A DNA stretch of 64,000 bases from the NCBI RefSeq assembly GCF_025567195.1, contig NZ_JAOQJF010000013.1, positions 1 through 64,000 of the forward strand, in the 5' to 3' direction. Shown in pieces: positions 43,954 through 53,547 of this stretch (positions are counted from its first letter, which is position 1; every line of letters starts with the position of its first letter). Under the pieces are notes generated by a model. That model saw only the letters and a program-made list of their open reading frames with translations. It had not been told where the DNA came from and did no database searches. The position numbers and the translations under genes are program-made. The DNA comes from Alitiscatomonas aceti. Its GTDB lineage: Bacteria; Bacillota; Clostridia; Lachnospirales; Lachnospiraceae.

Positions 43954-46292
43954 TTCTTCAGCAGTCCCATGGCGATCTTCTCACTGGTGATGGGAAGCTC
44001 CTTAAACCACAGCCCTGTGGCGTTGGCAATGGCATGGGCAATGGCCGGGGACGGCGTGTTGATGACAATCTCTCCGATGGACTTGGCTCCGAAGGGGCCG
44101 GTGGGCTCATAGCTGCTTTCAAATTCTATCCGCAGCCTTCCCATATCCAGCCGGGTGGGGATCTTATACTGCATGAACGAGTTGTTCATCATATGACCCT
44201 TTTTGTCGTACTGGACATTCTCATATAAGGCCATTCCAATGCCCTGGACAATGCCGCCCTCGGTCTGGACCCGGGCCAGGTTGGGATTGATGACCGTTCC
44301 GCAGTCCACCACAGCCGCATAGTCCAGGATCTCCACATGGCCTGTCTCCTTATCCAGCTCGATCTCCACCGCGCCTGCCATGAACGGCGGCGGCGATACG
44401 GGAGAGCTGTGGGTCTCCGTCACCTGGAGGGCTTCCTGGCTGCCGCACATGGACGCCGTCCCCAGGTCTGTCAGAGTCACCGACTCTCCGGTAGCCGGAT
44501 CCAGGAAGCGTGTCCCGTCAAACTCCAGTTCCGCGCCGGAAACATCCGGAGGCCCGGAAGCACAGGCGCCTGGAGCGCCCAGGCCGCAGCCATCCGCCGC
44601 ATACCGCGCCCTCAGAAGCTCCGCCGCCTTGTCCTCCATCTTCTCCAGCAGCTTTCCGCAGGCTCTCTCCACGGCCTTTCCCGTCACATAGGTGGTGCTG
44701 GACGCATAGGATCCGGAGTCGTAGGGGGAAGCGTCCGTATCCGCCCCGTAAACGGTGATCTGGTCTGTGGAGCAGTCCAGGCACTCCGCAGCCATCTGGG
44801 CCAGGATGGTATCGCAGCCAGTTCCCATGTCTGCTGCTCCGATGGTCAGCGTATAGTATCCGTCCTCATTGAGCTTGATGGAAGCCGAGCCCACGTCCAC
44901 GCCGGAGATCCCGGAGCCCTGCATGGCCATGGCGATGCCGACACTCCTCACCTTTCCATTTCCCATGTCCCGGCAGGGGAATTTTTCCTTCCAGCCGATC
45001 ATCTCCGCTGTACGCATCAGACATTGATCCAGGGTACAGCTTGCCGCTGTCTCGCCGTAATAGGCCGGCATCACATCTCCCTGACGCACCACATTTTTGA
45101 GACGCAGCTCCACCGGATCCATGTGCAGCTTTTCCGCCAGCTGGTTGACTGCCGACTCCACGGCAAAGATCCCCTGGGTGGCTCCGTAGCCCCGGTAGGC
45201 TCCCGCCGACATCACGTTGGTATAGACCACGTCGTAGGCAAACCGGTAAGCCCTGGGAGTACCGTACAGCGGAATGGACTTATGGCCGGAAAGTCCCACA
45301 GTCGTGGGGCCGTGCTCGCCATATGCTCCAGTATTAGATAAGGTGTACACGTCGATGGCCTGGATGATCCCATCCTTAGTGGCTCCGACCCGCACAGAGA
45401 CCTCCATCTCATGGCGGGGAGTGGAGGCCGTCTGGCTCTCCGTCCGGGAAAAGATCATTTTGGACGGCCGCCCCGTCTTCCAGGTGACAAAAGCCGGGAA
45501 GATCTCAGAAACCACCGTCTGCTTCGCTCCGAAGCTGCCGCCGATCCTGGGCTTCACGACCCGGATCTTCGACTTGGGGATCCCCAGGGCGTTGGAAATG
45601 ATCCGCCGCACATGGAACACGATCTGGGTGGAGCTTAAAATGTTCAGCCGTCCGTAGGCGTCAAAATAGCAGCAGGTCCGGAAGGTCTCCATCATGGCCT
45701 GCTGGTCGGCCAGGGTATGGTATGTACCCTCTGCCACCACGTCGCACTCTGCCAGGACCGCATCCACATCTCCCTGTCCGGATACATCGCTGGCACACAG
45801 ATTTCTCTTATTGTCCGCGCCCACAGGACAAAGGGATCTCCAGCTGTCCTCGGGATGGACCAGGATCTCGTTATCCTTGGCAGTCCGGAAGTCCAGAATG
45901 GCCGGAAGCACCTCATACTGCACCTTCACCAGCTTTAAGGCCCGGTCTACGGCGTCCTCGGTCTCCCCGGCCACAATGGCCACCGGATCTCCCACATACC
46001 GCACATGCCGGTCCAGGATCAGCCGGTCGTAGGGGCTGGGCTCCGGATACGTCTGCCCGGCCATGGTAAACCGCTCTGCAGGCACGTCCTCCCAGGTATA
46101 AACGGCTGCGATCCCCGGCACCTTCATGGCCGCATCCGTCTTTACAGACTGGATCATGGCATTGGCGTGGGGGCTCCTTAACACCTTAACGATCAGACAG
46201 TCCCTGGGGGCCAGATCGTCCATATACACCGGTTTTCCCATCAGAAGCGCCATGGCGTCCTTCTTACGGATCCCTTGATTTACATTCTTCAT
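43950..46292 (-). CDS. Xanthine dehydrogenase-type molybdenum-binding subunit
   Basis: Catalytic subunit of a molybdenum hydroxylase, 780 residues. The N-terminal a/b-hammerhead domain is seen in PVYMDDLAPRDCLIVKVLRS. The cofactor region includes KPRIGGSFGAKQTVV, SAGAYRGYGATQGIFAVESA, IGAADMGTGCDTILAQMAAE and, near the C-terminus, GPFGAKSIGEIVINTPSPAI with the likely base Glu. The FeS and FAD subunits are separate genes upstream, each overlapping the next. With a purine permease in the same direction, xanthine or hypoxanthine is the most likely substrate. Confidence 0.92.
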   Translation of the reverse strand: MKNVNQGIRKKDAMALLMGKPVYMDDLAPRDCLIVKVLRSPHANAMIQSVKTDAAMKVPGIAAVYTWEDVPAERFTMAGQTYPEPSPYDRLILDRHVRYVGDPVAIVAGETEDAVDRALKLVKVQYEVLPAILDFRTAKDNEILVHPEDSWRSLCPVGADNKRNLCASDVSGQGDVDAVLAECDVVAEGTYHTLADQQAMMETFRTCCYFDAYGRLNILSSTQIVFHVRRIISNALGIPKSKIRVVKPRIGGSFGAKQTVVSEIFPAFVTWKTGRPSKMIFSRTESQTASTPRHEMEVSVRVGATKDGIIQAIDVYTLSNTGAYGEHGPTTVGLSGHKSIPLYGTPRAYRFAYDVVYTNVMSAGAYRGYGATQGIFAVESAVNQLAEKLHMDPVELRLKNVVRQGDVMPAYYGETAASCTLDQCLMRTAEMIGWKEKFPCRDMGNGKVRSVGIAMAMQGSGISGVDVGSASIKLNEDGYYTLTIGAADMGTGCDTILAQMAAECLDCSTDQITVYGADTDASPYDSGSYASSTTYVTGKAVERACGKLLEKMEDKAAELLRARYAADGCGLGAPGACASGPPDVSGAELEFDGTRFLDPATGESVTLTDLGTASMCGSQEALQVTETHSSPVSPPPFMAGAVEIELDKETGHVEILDYAAVVDCGTVINPNLARVQTEGGIVQGIGMALYENVQYDKKGHMMNNSFMQYKIPTRLDMGRLRIEFESSYEPTGPFGAKSIGEIVINTPSPAIAHAIANATGLWFKELPITSEKIAMGLLKK

Positions 46293-46756
46293 GACGCTCC
46301 TCCCTTCTTTTTATATTCAATAAACGCGCGGATCCCCCGGAGCTGTCCCTCGTAGCCGGAGCAGCGGCACAGGTTCCCGGCCAGATATTCCCGGATCTCA
46401 TCGTCCGTGGGGTCCGGATTTTCCCGGAACATGGCAATGGCGTTCATGACCATGCCCGGATTGCAGAAGCCGCACTGTTCCGCTCCCTGGTCGGCGATGA
46501 ACGCGCCGAACTCCTCGGCCTCCTTCTGGAGCCCCTCCAGGGTGTCGATCCTGTGGCCGTCGGCCCGGGCCGCCAGGACAGAACAGGAAAGGACCGGCTT
46601 ATCATCCATAAACACGGTGCAGAGGCCGCAGTTGGACGACTCGCAGCCCCGCTTCACGCTGAGACAGCCGTGATCCCGTAAAAAATCAATGAGAAGCCTG
46701 TCGTCAGAGATCAGCGCCTCCACATTTTTCCCATTTAAGACCAGTGAAATCTTCAT
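46289..46756 (-). CDS. Xanthine dehydrogenase-type 2Fe-2S subunit
   Basis: 155 residues from the ATG at 46756 (GGAGGG upstream); the longer frame from 46990 is antisense-like and overlaps the FAD gene. It has both cluster motifs of the family: the plant-type CESSNCGLCTVFMDDKPVLSC and the C-terminal CGFCNPG ... CRCSGY. It carries electrons from the molybdenum centre to FAD. It overlaps both neighbours by 4 bases. Confidence 0.95.
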   Translation of the reverse strand: MKISLVLNGKNVEALISDDRLLIDFLRDHGCLSVKRGCESSNCGLCTVFMDDKPVLSCSVLAARADGHRIDTLEGLQKEAEEFGAFIADQGAEQCGFCNPGMVMNAIAMFRENPDPTDDEIREYLAGNLCRCSGYEGQLRGIRAFIEYKKKGGAS

Positions 46757-47643
46757 GCCCTCTGTCCCTCCTTCTCTTTTGTCAGGCAGGCCGGAGCGCC
46801 GGCTCCTGCGGCCTGTCCGCTTCCGCCGTACAATGCTTCCATCAGTCCCCGGTACAGGAGAACGCCCGCCAGGTGGCTGCGGAATTCCTTTCCCGCCCGG
46901 ATATTGCTGCCCGTGGGGACCACAGATGCAAGCTCCGCAGCCAGAACCTTCCGCTCTTCCTCTCCGGAGCCCTGAAACCGCTCCAGCCATTCTGCCGGAA
47001 GCTCATAGGATCTGGCCCGGGCCGGAGTCGCCCCGAAAACAGCCCGTCCGGCAGCCCGTTCCCCTTCTCCGGATCTCCATCCTTCCCCAACGGCCACCGC
47101 ACAGGCCATCACAGGAAAATCCGTCTTTGTGTTCCGGTGGGACAGGTAGGCGTACCGCCGTTTTTCCTTCTTTACGATGACCCTCACCAGAATATCATTT
47201 TCTGCTCCCTCTGCCGCAAACCGCTCCATGGGCACCAGACCTCCATGGTACAGCTCCACCCAGGAATCCAGGGCCAGGAACATGGTCAGCACGTCAGAAA
47301 ATCCAAACCGTCCAAAAATACTGCCGCCCACGGTGGCCAGGTTCCGGAACTGGACGCCCACGATGTGACGCAGGCTCTCCCGGACGGCCCCGCCGGTCAT
47401 GGCGTCAAGCCCCTTATGGAGCTCCAGATCCCTTAAGCTGGTCATGGCCCCGATCCTGTATTCCTCCTCCGTTTCTTCAATACCGGAAAGTCCCAGGTCC
47501 GACAGATCGATGACCGTCTGAACCGTTCGGTTCTGCATTTTCAGCCACAGCATGCCGCCGAGGATATGGGCCGATTTCTTCTGGTTCCGCACATAAGCGT
47601 CCTCCAGGCTCTCCGCCCGCACATATTCTCTGAATTTAAGCAT
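46753..47643 (-). CDS. Xanthine dehydrogenase-type FAD-binding subunit
   Basis: 296 residues of the CoxM/FAD_binding_5 type. The N-terminal FAD site reads AHILGGMLWLKMQ, less canonical than the usual AGGTDL, and the second is VGVQFRNLATVGGSIFGRFG. The C-terminal CO dehydrogenase flavoprotein domain follows. The start codon is preceded by GGAGGG, which lies inside a small upstream open frame. Confidence 0.9.
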   Translation of the reverse strand: MLKFREYVRAESLEDAYVRNQKKSAHILGGMLWLKMQNRTVQTVIDLSDLGLSGIEETEEEYRIGAMTSLRDLELHKGLDAMTGGAVRESLRHIVGVQFRNLATVGGSIFGRFGFSDVLTMFLALDSWVELYHGGLVPMERFAAEGAENDILVRVIVKKEKRRYAYLSHRNTKTDFPVMACAVAVGEGWRSGEGERAAGRAVFGATPARARSYELPAEWLERFQGSGEEERKVLAAELASVVPTGSNIRAGKEFRSHLAGVLLYRGLMEALYGGSGQAAGAGAPACLTKEKEGQRA

Positions 47644-47791
47644 CTGTTTCCCTCCTCCATATGATCATCTTTTCTCCCATGGCCTCTGCGGTCTGTGCCG
47701 TCATATGATACAGACCTCCGGCCATCCGGATAAAATTCACTTCAGCATTTACGCCCATCTGCCAGAAAAGCAGGGGCCTTTTCCGTTCCAT
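47636..47791 (-). CDS. Possible small protein at the head of the xanthine dehydrogenase genes
   Basis: A 51-codon frame, MERKRPLLFWQMGVNAEVNF at its start and ending KMIIWRRETDA. It overlaps the FAD subunit start by 8 bases, as a coupled leader gene would. AAAAGGA lies only three bases before the ATG, which is close. No family is recognised. The remaining part of the gap, 47792-47946, holds only a short palindrome (GGTATC-CA-GATACC) and nothing else I can name. Confidence 0.35.
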   Translation of the reverse strand: MERKRPLLFWQMGVNAEVNFIRMAGGLYHMTAQTAEAMGEKMIIWRRETDA

Positions 47792-47946
47792 GATCCTTTT
47801 CTTCTATGATATAAGCCGCAGGGCGGATATTTTCCACTTTTACTTTCTAAAAAGGGCCCTTCTGGATCTCTTCTGGTACGCCCTGGTATCCAGATACCTC
47901 CCGGCCTCCTTCCTGTTTTCAGTCCGGAAGCCAGCAGCCAGGCTCT

Positions 47947-49344
47947 TTAAGCCTTCTTCTCCCTGGGGATCACAATGTTCAGGACAATGGCCAGGATCGC
48001 TGCCGGAACGATACCGGAGCCTCCGAAGATCAGCTGTACTGCCTCGGGAAGTCCGGCGATCACTGCGCCATTGGCACCAATACCGTAGCCAAGTCCCAGG
48101 GCCGTGGATACGATGGTGATGTTCCTGGCTGTCAGCGGCTCCTTTGTGATCAGCTGGATGCCGCTGATGACGATGGATGAAAACATCATCACCGCCGCTC
48201 CGCCCAGAACGCTCTGGGGCATAATGGAGATCAGCGCCGCCAGCTTGGGGAGCAGGCCGCAGAACACCAGGAATACGGCTCCTGTGGCCAGGGCATGCCG
48301 GTTGACGATCTTTGTCATGGCCACCAGGCCCACGTTCTGACTGAAGGATGTGTTGGGCAGCACGCCGAACAGGGCTGCAAAGCTGGAACCCAGACCGTCG
48401 CAGATAACGCCGCCGGAAAGCTCAGAATCGGTCGCTTCCCGTCCCATGCCGCCTTCCATCACTCCGGAAATATCGCCCACGGTCTCCACTGCCGTTACGA
48501 TGAACATGATCAGCACCGGGACGATGGCGCGCAGGTCAAAGACCAGGGGGACCGGCATCAGCTTCGGTATGGAAAACCAGGAAGCCTCCGCCACCTTGTC
48601 CCAGTTTAAAACCCATGCCTTGGTATACTCCACGCCATCGGCAGTGATGCCGGTGGGGGATAAAAACAGGCCCATGACAGCCGACGCAATATATCCGGCG
48701 ATGATGCCGATCAGAATGGACGATGCGCTGGTCATGCCCTTTGTTCCGTGCTTGAACGCGATGATCACCACCGTCACAAGAGCGCCCAGAGCCAGGTTCT
48801 CAAGGGAACCAAAATCGGCTGCCGCGTTTCCGCCGCCAAAGGAGCCGACGCCCACGGATACCAGGGACAGGCCGATGGAAAGGACTACTGTTCCAGTGAC
48901 CACTGCCGGGAAAAACCGTCTCAGGGGCTTTAATAAAAAGCCCAGGACCGTCTCAAACAGGCCGCCCAGGATGGAGGCCAGCATAATGGCCCCGTAGCCG
49001 GCAATGCCGCCGCCCATGACCTTTGCCACACTGTTGAATACGCCAATGAAGCCGGAACTGGTCCCCATGATAATGGGTACCTTTCCTCCCACAGGACCGA
49101 TGGCATAAAGCTGCACCAGTGTCACGATCCCGGCCACCAGCATGGCGTTCTGCAGCAGATCCACCTGCAGCTCTGCAAATTCGCTGCCTGCTCCAATGCC
49201 GCAGGCGCCTGTGATGATGAGGATCGGAGTCAGATTTCCCACAAACATGGCCAGCACATGCTGAAGCCCCAGGGGAACTGCCTTTGTGAGCGGAAGCTTC
49301 CCATAAAAGTCAAACGCCGCTCCTTTTGTTTCTGCTTTTTCCAC
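47947..49344 (-). CDS. NCS2-type xanthine/uracil permease
   Basis: A 465-residue membrane transporter of the UraA/PbuX group. The N-terminus has PLGLQHVLAMFVGNLTPILI, the substrate region includes IIMGTSSGFIGVF and FIVTAVETVGDISGV, and NTSFSQNVGLVAMTKIVNRH is typical. It is upstream of, and in the same direction as, the xanthine dehydrogenase genes, so it probably supplies their purine substrate. The group differs from the plus-strand permease at 24.7 kb, which is of the AzgA/PbuG type. Confidence 0.93.
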   Translation of the reverse strand: MEKAETKGAAFDFYGKLPLTKAVPLGLQHVLAMFVGNLTPILIITGACGIGAGSEFAELQVDLLQNAMLVAGIVTLVQLYAIGPVGGKVPIIMGTSSGFIGVFNSVAKVMGGGIAGYGAIMLASILGGLFETVLGFLLKPLRRFFPAVVTGTVVLSIGLSLVSVGVGSFGGGNAAADFGSLENLALGALVTVVIIAFKHGTKGMTSASSILIGIIAGYIASAVMGLFLSPTGITADGVEYTKAWVLNWDKVAEASWFSIPKLMPVPLVFDLRAIVPVLIMFIVTAVETVGDISGVMEGGMGREATDSELSGGVICDGLGSSFAALFGVLPNTSFSQNVGLVAMTKIVNRHALATGAVFLVFCGLLPKLAALISIMPQSVLGGAAVMMFSSIVISGIQLITKEPLTARNITIVSTALGLGYGIGANGAVIAGLPEAVQLIFGGSGIVPAAILAIVLNIVIPREKKA

Positions 49345-49390
49345 TTTTCTCTCTCCTTTTTAGCCTTTTTCTGCTTTTTTCAGCCCCTCT

Positions 49391-49419
49391 ATCATGGGCG
49401 ATAGGAGAAAAAAAGTCAA
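49391..49419 (-). promoter_or_regulatory. Probable promoter of the xanthine permease gene
   Basis: Minus strand: TTGACT (49414-49419), 17-base spacer, CATGAT (49391-49396). A short hairpin (CTATC/GATAG) lies over the -10 region. No purine riboswitch was recognised in the 46-base leader. Confidence 0.4.
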
Positions 49420-49443
49420 TAACCCAATGAATATTCAGAAACT

Positions 49444-50616
49444 TTAATTATTTCTAATAATTCGGAATTTTTCTTCCATTAAAAGCCAGTTGGGACGGAA
49501 AAAATTCATCAGCTGCCAGTAACCGGCCCCCAGAAGGCCATATTCCCGGATCAGGTCAAACTTTCCCTGAATGCTCCGCACATCCTCAAACCAGATCCCA
49601 TGCTGGATCCCGTACTGCCAGTAACGAAGGTATGGGGACCAGGCCGTCTCGTCGAACCGGATCGGGACTCCATGATCGATGGCCCGGGCCACCGCCTCCC
49701 GGTTGCTGATGGACTGGGCCTTTGTGGTCCCGCGCACATAGGGAAGGGGCCATTCATACCCATAATTGGGGATCCCCAGGCTGATCTTTTCCACCGGAAT
49801 GGCTGAAACCGCGTACTCCACCACCCGGCGGACCATATTGAGGGGGGCTACGGCCATAGGCGGACCGTATGTATATCCCCATTCATACGTCATCAGCATC
49901 ACCCGGTCCGCCGCCTCCCCTAACAGACGGTAATCGATTCCTTCATATAAAAGTCCCTTCTGGTCCGGCGAGGTTTTCGGAGCCAGGGCCACAGAGACCG
50001 GATAACCGAATACCTGGAGCACACGGCGCACACGGCCTGTAAATTCTGCAAAGGCCGGCCCGTCCTCTGCCCGGACATACTCAAAATCAATGTCCAGCCC
50101 CCGGTAGCCCTTTTCTGTCATCGTCCGTCCCAGCTCCCAGATCAGCCTCTCCTGGAGCCTTCTGTCCTCCATCAGCGCCGTCACCAGATTGTTGTTAAAG
50201 CGGCCGTCTGCACCCAGGGGCGTCAGGACCATCACGGGATCCACACCGGCATCCGCTGCCTGGCGGATCAGCCAGGTATCATCGGACGAAGGCGGGATCA
50301 GTGTTCCCTGTTCTGTAAAGCCGTAGGAAAAAATATAAAGATCTGTCAGAAACGGAAGCGTCTGCTCCGCCGTCTCCCTTGAAATAAACGGATATGCATA
50401 ACCAAATGAGTATAGCTCCCGCCTGGACTGTTCCCGGTCCGCCGCCGGTCCTTCCGGAATCAGGAGCGACTGGCCCACAGCCAGGCGGTATGGATATTCT
50501 ATCTGGTTGGCCCACAGAAGCTCTCCCACAGGGATACCGGCCGTCTCTGCGATCCGGTCCACATTGTCTCCTTCCTTTACCACGTAAACTGACACGTTCT
50601 CCCGCTCCCCATCCAT
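49444..50616 (-). CDS. LysM plus GH18 glycoside hydrolase, spore YaaH/SleL type
   Basis: 390 residues from the ATG at 50616 (AGGAAAG upstream). One LysM domain lies at about residues 9-55 (VYVVKEGDNVDRIAETAGIP ... VGQSLLIPEG). A GH18 barrel follows with the catalytic motif GLDIDFEYV. There is no signal peptide, which fits spore-coat enzymes such as YaaH/SleL that cut cortex peptidoglycan during germination; most of those have two LysM domains. It is monocistronic by position. Confidence 0.88.
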   Translation of the reverse strand: MDGERENVSVYVVKEGDNVDRIAETAGIPVGELLWANQIEYPYRLAVGQSLLIPEGPAADREQSRRELYSFGYAYPFISRETAEQTLPFLTDLYIFSYGFTEQGTLIPPSSDDTWLIRQAADAGVDPVMVLTPLGADGRFNNNLVTALMEDRRLQERLIWELGRTMTEKGYRGLDIDFEYVRAEDGPAFAEFTGRVRRVLQVFGYPVSVALAPKTSPDQKGLLYEGIDYRLLGEAADRVMLMTYEWGYTYGPPMAVAPLNMVRRVVEYAVSAIPVEKISLGIPNYGYEWPLPYVRGTTKAQSISNREAVARAIDHGVPIRFDETAWSPYLRYWQYGIQHGIWFEDVRSIQGKFDLIREYGLLGAGYWQLMNFFRPNWLLMEEKFRIIRNN

Positions 50617-50763
50617 TTCTTTCCTATTAATATATGAGCATGGGCTGTCCGGGGGAACGAAAAAACGCACCTGCGTGCTTTTCCGCCTGCGGACGGGCCG
50701 CTTTTTTGCTCCCTCTGCGGAAAAACTGCTTCCGGCCCATGGCTGTCCCTGCGGAGCGTTTTA

Positions 50764-50792
50764 ATATCATGGGACGCATTTTCCCATGATAT
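50764..50792. other. Perfect hairpin upstream of the GH18 gene
   Basis: ATATCATGGGA paired with TCCCATGATAT around a 7-base loop, an 11-bp perfect stem with no poly-T. It could be an operator or a transcript-stabilising hairpin. Confidence 0.5.
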
Positions 50793-50798
50793 AAAAAT

Positions 50799-50841
50799 AC
50801 CCGGAAAAGAACGTTCCCATATGGAACCGTCCCTTCCGGGT
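50799..50841 (-). terminator. Terminator of clpB
   Basis: Minus strand: ACCCGGAA...TTCCGGGT outer stem with an inner GGTTCC/GGAAC-type pairing, followed by ATTTTTA, 23 bases after the clpB stop. Confidence 0.75.
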
Positions 50842-50863
50842 GATTTCAGTCATATCCGTTCAG

Positions 50864-53452
50864 TTATCGTTCAGCCAGCGCCGTCAGCCGTCCGTCCACC
50901 ACATCGATCAGGATGGTATCTCCTGTATGGACGCCGTCGGAAAGGATCAGCTTTGCCGCCAGGGTCTCCACATTTTTCTGCAGATACCGTTTCAGCGGTC
51001 TGGCTCCGTAAACCGGATCGTAGCCATTGTCCACGATGAACTGCTTTGCCTCATCGGACAGGGCGATGGTCAGCTCCTTATCGGCCAGACGCCGGTTGAT
51101 GTCTGCCGCCAGAAGATCCACGATCCCTCCGATGTTGTCCTTTGTCAGAGGCTTAAAGAGGATGGTCTCATCCAGACGGTTTAAAAACTCTGGACGGAAA
51201 TGGGCCCGAAGGTCGTTCATGACCATCTGCTCCGCCTCCGGCCGGATATTCCCGTTCTCATCGATGCCCTCTAGGAGATACTGGGAGCCGATGTTGGAGG
51301 TCAGGATGAGGATCGTATTCTTAAAGTCCACGGTCTTTCCCATGGAATCGGTGATCCGCCCGTCGTCCAGTACCTGTAAAAGCACGTTGAACACGTCCGG
51401 ATGGGCCTTTTCCACCTCATCGAATAAGACCACACAATAGGGCTTTCTGCGGACTGCCTCGGTCAGCTGGCCGCCCTCATCGTAGCCCACATATCCTGGA
51501 GGAGCACCGATGAGACGGGACACGGAATGCTTTTCCATATATTCGCTCATATCGATCCGCACCATGTTGTTCTCGTCATCAAACAGGCTCTCCGCCAGGG
51601 CCTTGGCCAGCTCCGTCTTTCCGACGCCAGTGGGGCCTAAGAACAGGAAGGAGCCGATGGGCTTGGTGGGATCCTTGATCCCGGCCTTGGACCGGATAAT
51701 GGCCTCTGTGACCTTCTCCACGCCTTCATCCTGGCCCACCACCCGCTTATGGAGCTGTTCATCCAGATGAAGTGTCTTATTCCGCTCACTTTCTGTAAGC
51801 TTTGCCACCGGGATCCCCGTCCACCGGGAAATGATCCTGGCGATCTCCTCTTCTGTAACGCTTTCATGGACCAGGCTCAGATCCTGGTTCTTTACCTTTT
51901 CCTCCTCGGCCTCCAGCTCCTTTTCCAGCTGCGGAAGCTTTCCGTACTGGAGCTCCGCTGCCTTATTCAGGTCATACTTCTGCTGGGCGTCCTGGATCTG
52001 GCGGTGCAGGCTCTCGATCTCCTCACGGAGGCTGGAAAGCCGGTCCACCGACGCCTTCTCGTTCTCCCACTGGGCCTTCTGGGAGGCAAAGGTGTCATGA
52101 AGCTCCGCCAGCTCCTTCTGGAGATCCGCCAGCCGCTCCTGGCTCAGATGGTCGGTTTCCTTCTTTAAGGCTGCCTCCTCGATCTCCAGCTGCATGATCT
52201 TCCTGGACAGCTCATCAAGCTCGGTGGGCATGGAGTCCAGCTCGGTCTTTATCATGGCACAGGCCTCGTCCACCAGGTCAATGGCCTTATCCGGAAGGAA
52301 CCGGTCGCTGATATACCGGTTGGACAGGACCGCCGCCGAAACCAGGGCCGAATCGGTGATCTTTACTCCATGGAAGACCTCATACCGGTCCTTCAGTCCC
52401 CGGAGGATGGAGATGGTATCCTCCACCGTGGGCTCATCCACCGTCACCGGCTGGAACCGCCGCTCCAGGGCCGGATCCTTTTCAATATATTTCCGATATT
52501 CGTCCAGGGTCGTGGCGCCGATGCAGTGGAGCTCGCCCCTGGCCAGCATGGGCTTTAACATATTTCCGGCATCCATGGAACCCTCTGTCTTTCCCGCTCC
52601 CACAATGGTATGAAGCTCATCGATGAAGAGAATGATCTGCCCCTCGCTCTTTTTCACTTCCTCCAGAACAGCCTTTAACCGCTCCTCAAATTCGCCCCGG
52701 TATTTGGCTCCTGCCACCAGTGCTCCCATATCCAGGGAAAACAGCTTTTTATCCTTTAAGCCCTCCGGCACATCGCCGCGGACGATCCTCTGGGCAAGGC
52801 CCTCCACCACGGCCGTCTTTCCGACGCCTGGCTCGCCGATGAGCACCGGGTTATTCTTTGTCTTCCGGGACAGGATCCGGACCACATTCCGGATCTCCGC
52901 ATCCCGGCCGATGACCGGGTCCAGCTTCTGGTCCCTGGCCCGCTCCACCAGATCGGCCCCATATTTATTTAAGGTATCATAAGTAGCCTCTGGATTGTCG
53001 CTGACCACCCGCTGGTTTCCGCGGACGGTGGAAAGAGCCTGTAAAAAATTGTTCCGGTCAATGGCATATAAGCGGAACAGCTCCTTTAAAGCCCGGTTGG
53101 GCTCCCTTAACAGGCATAAGAACAGGTGCTCCACGGAAACGTACTCGTCTCCCATGGCCTTTGCCTCATCCTCTGCGCTGATGAGGACCTTGTTCAGATC
53201 GTTGGTCAGATAGACCTGGCCGCCGCCGGAAACCTTCGGAAGCTTATTTAACGCCTGCTCCGCCTCGTTTAAAAACTGTCCGCCGGAGATTCCCATTTTC
53301 GTTACCAGCTTCATGATCAGGCTGTCCTCCAGCCGCAGGAGGCTCACCAGAAGATGCTCCTGGTCGATCTGCTGGTTTCCATATTCATAAGCCAGCTTCT
53401 CGCAGCCCTGGACGGCCTCCACTGACTTTTGTGTAAACTTACTGATATTCAT
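50864..53452 (-). CDS. clpB: ATP-dependent chaperone ClpB
   Basis: Hexameric disaggregase that works with DnaK on stress-denatured proteins. From the ATG at 53452 (AGGAGG upstream) it has 862 residues, the usual length; the 63 codons before it run through the promoter. Domains in order: Clp_N (FTQKSVEAVQGCEKLAYEYG), first AAA+ with GEPGVGKT, the coiled-coil middle domain, and second AAA+ with GPTGVGKT and the YMEKHSVSRLIGAPPGYVGY pore region. A CIRCE operator overlaps its promoter. Confidence 0.97.
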   Translation of the reverse strand: MNISKFTQKSVEAVQGCEKLAYEYGNQQIDQEHLLVSLLRLEDSLIMKLVTKMGISGGQFLNEAEQALNKLPKVSGGGQVYLTNDLNKVLISAEDEAKAMGDEYVSVEHLFLCLLREPNRALKELFRLYAIDRNNFLQALSTVRGNQRVVSDNPEATYDTLNKYGADLVERARDQKLDPVIGRDAEIRNVVRILSRKTKNNPVLIGEPGVGKTAVVEGLAQRIVRGDVPEGLKDKKLFSLDMGALVAGAKYRGEFEERLKAVLEEVKKSEGQIILFIDELHTIVGAGKTEGSMDAGNMLKPMLARGELHCIGATTLDEYRKYIEKDPALERRFQPVTVDEPTVEDTISILRGLKDRYEVFHGVKITDSALVSAAVLSNRYISDRFLPDKAIDLVDEACAMIKTELDSMPTELDELSRKIMQLEIEEAALKKETDHLSQERLADLQKELAELHDTFASQKAQWENEKASVDRLSSLREEIESLHRQIQDAQQKYDLNKAAELQYGKLPQLEKELEAEEEKVKNQDLSLVHESVTEEEIARIISRWTGIPVAKLTESERNKTLHLDEQLHKRVVGQDEGVEKVTEAIIRSKAGIKDPTKPIGSFLFLGPTGVGKTELAKALAESLFDDENNMVRIDMSEYMEKHSVSRLIGAPPGYVGYDEGGQLTEAVRRKPYCVVLFDEVEKAHPDVFNVLLQVLDDGRITDSMGKTVDFKNTILILTSNIGSQYLLEGIDENGNIRPEAEQMVMNDLRAHFRPEFLNRLDETILFKPLTKDNIGGIVDLLAADINRRLADKELTIALSDEAKQFIVDNGYDPVYGARPLKRYLQKNVETLAAKLILSDGVHTGDTILIDVVDGRLTALAER

Positions 53453-53504
53453 ATACAATCCTCCTTTTGAAAAGGAAATGGTCTTGTTTATTTGTTCTAG
53501 GCAG

Positions 53505-53533
53505 AATATAACACATGTTATTAGCACTGTCAA
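53505..53533 (-). promoter_or_regulatory. clpB promoter
   Basis: Minus strand: consensus TTGACA (53528-53533), 17-base spacer, TATATT (53505-53510). The -35 lies inside the CIRCE operator, so bound HrcA would block RNA polymerase. Confidence 0.85.
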
Positions 53534-53547
53534 GAGGTGAGTGCTAA
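53521..53547. promoter_or_regulatory. CIRCE operator (HrcA site) of clpB
   Basis: TTAGCACTG-N9-GAGTGCTAA differs from the CIRCE consensus TTAGCACTC-N9-GAGTGCTAA at one base. Control of clpB by the HrcA repressor is therefore expected, giving heat induction. Confidence 0.92.

Noticed and set aside
44337..45341. 334-codon plus-strand frame
   Set aside because: Antisense to the molybdenum subunit gene, His/Gly/Arg-rich, no recognisable domain; a shadow of GC-rich codons.
49345..49443. Purine riboswitch before the xanthine permease
   Set aside because: The leader is short, and the conserved purine-aptamer core and paired loops are not visible.
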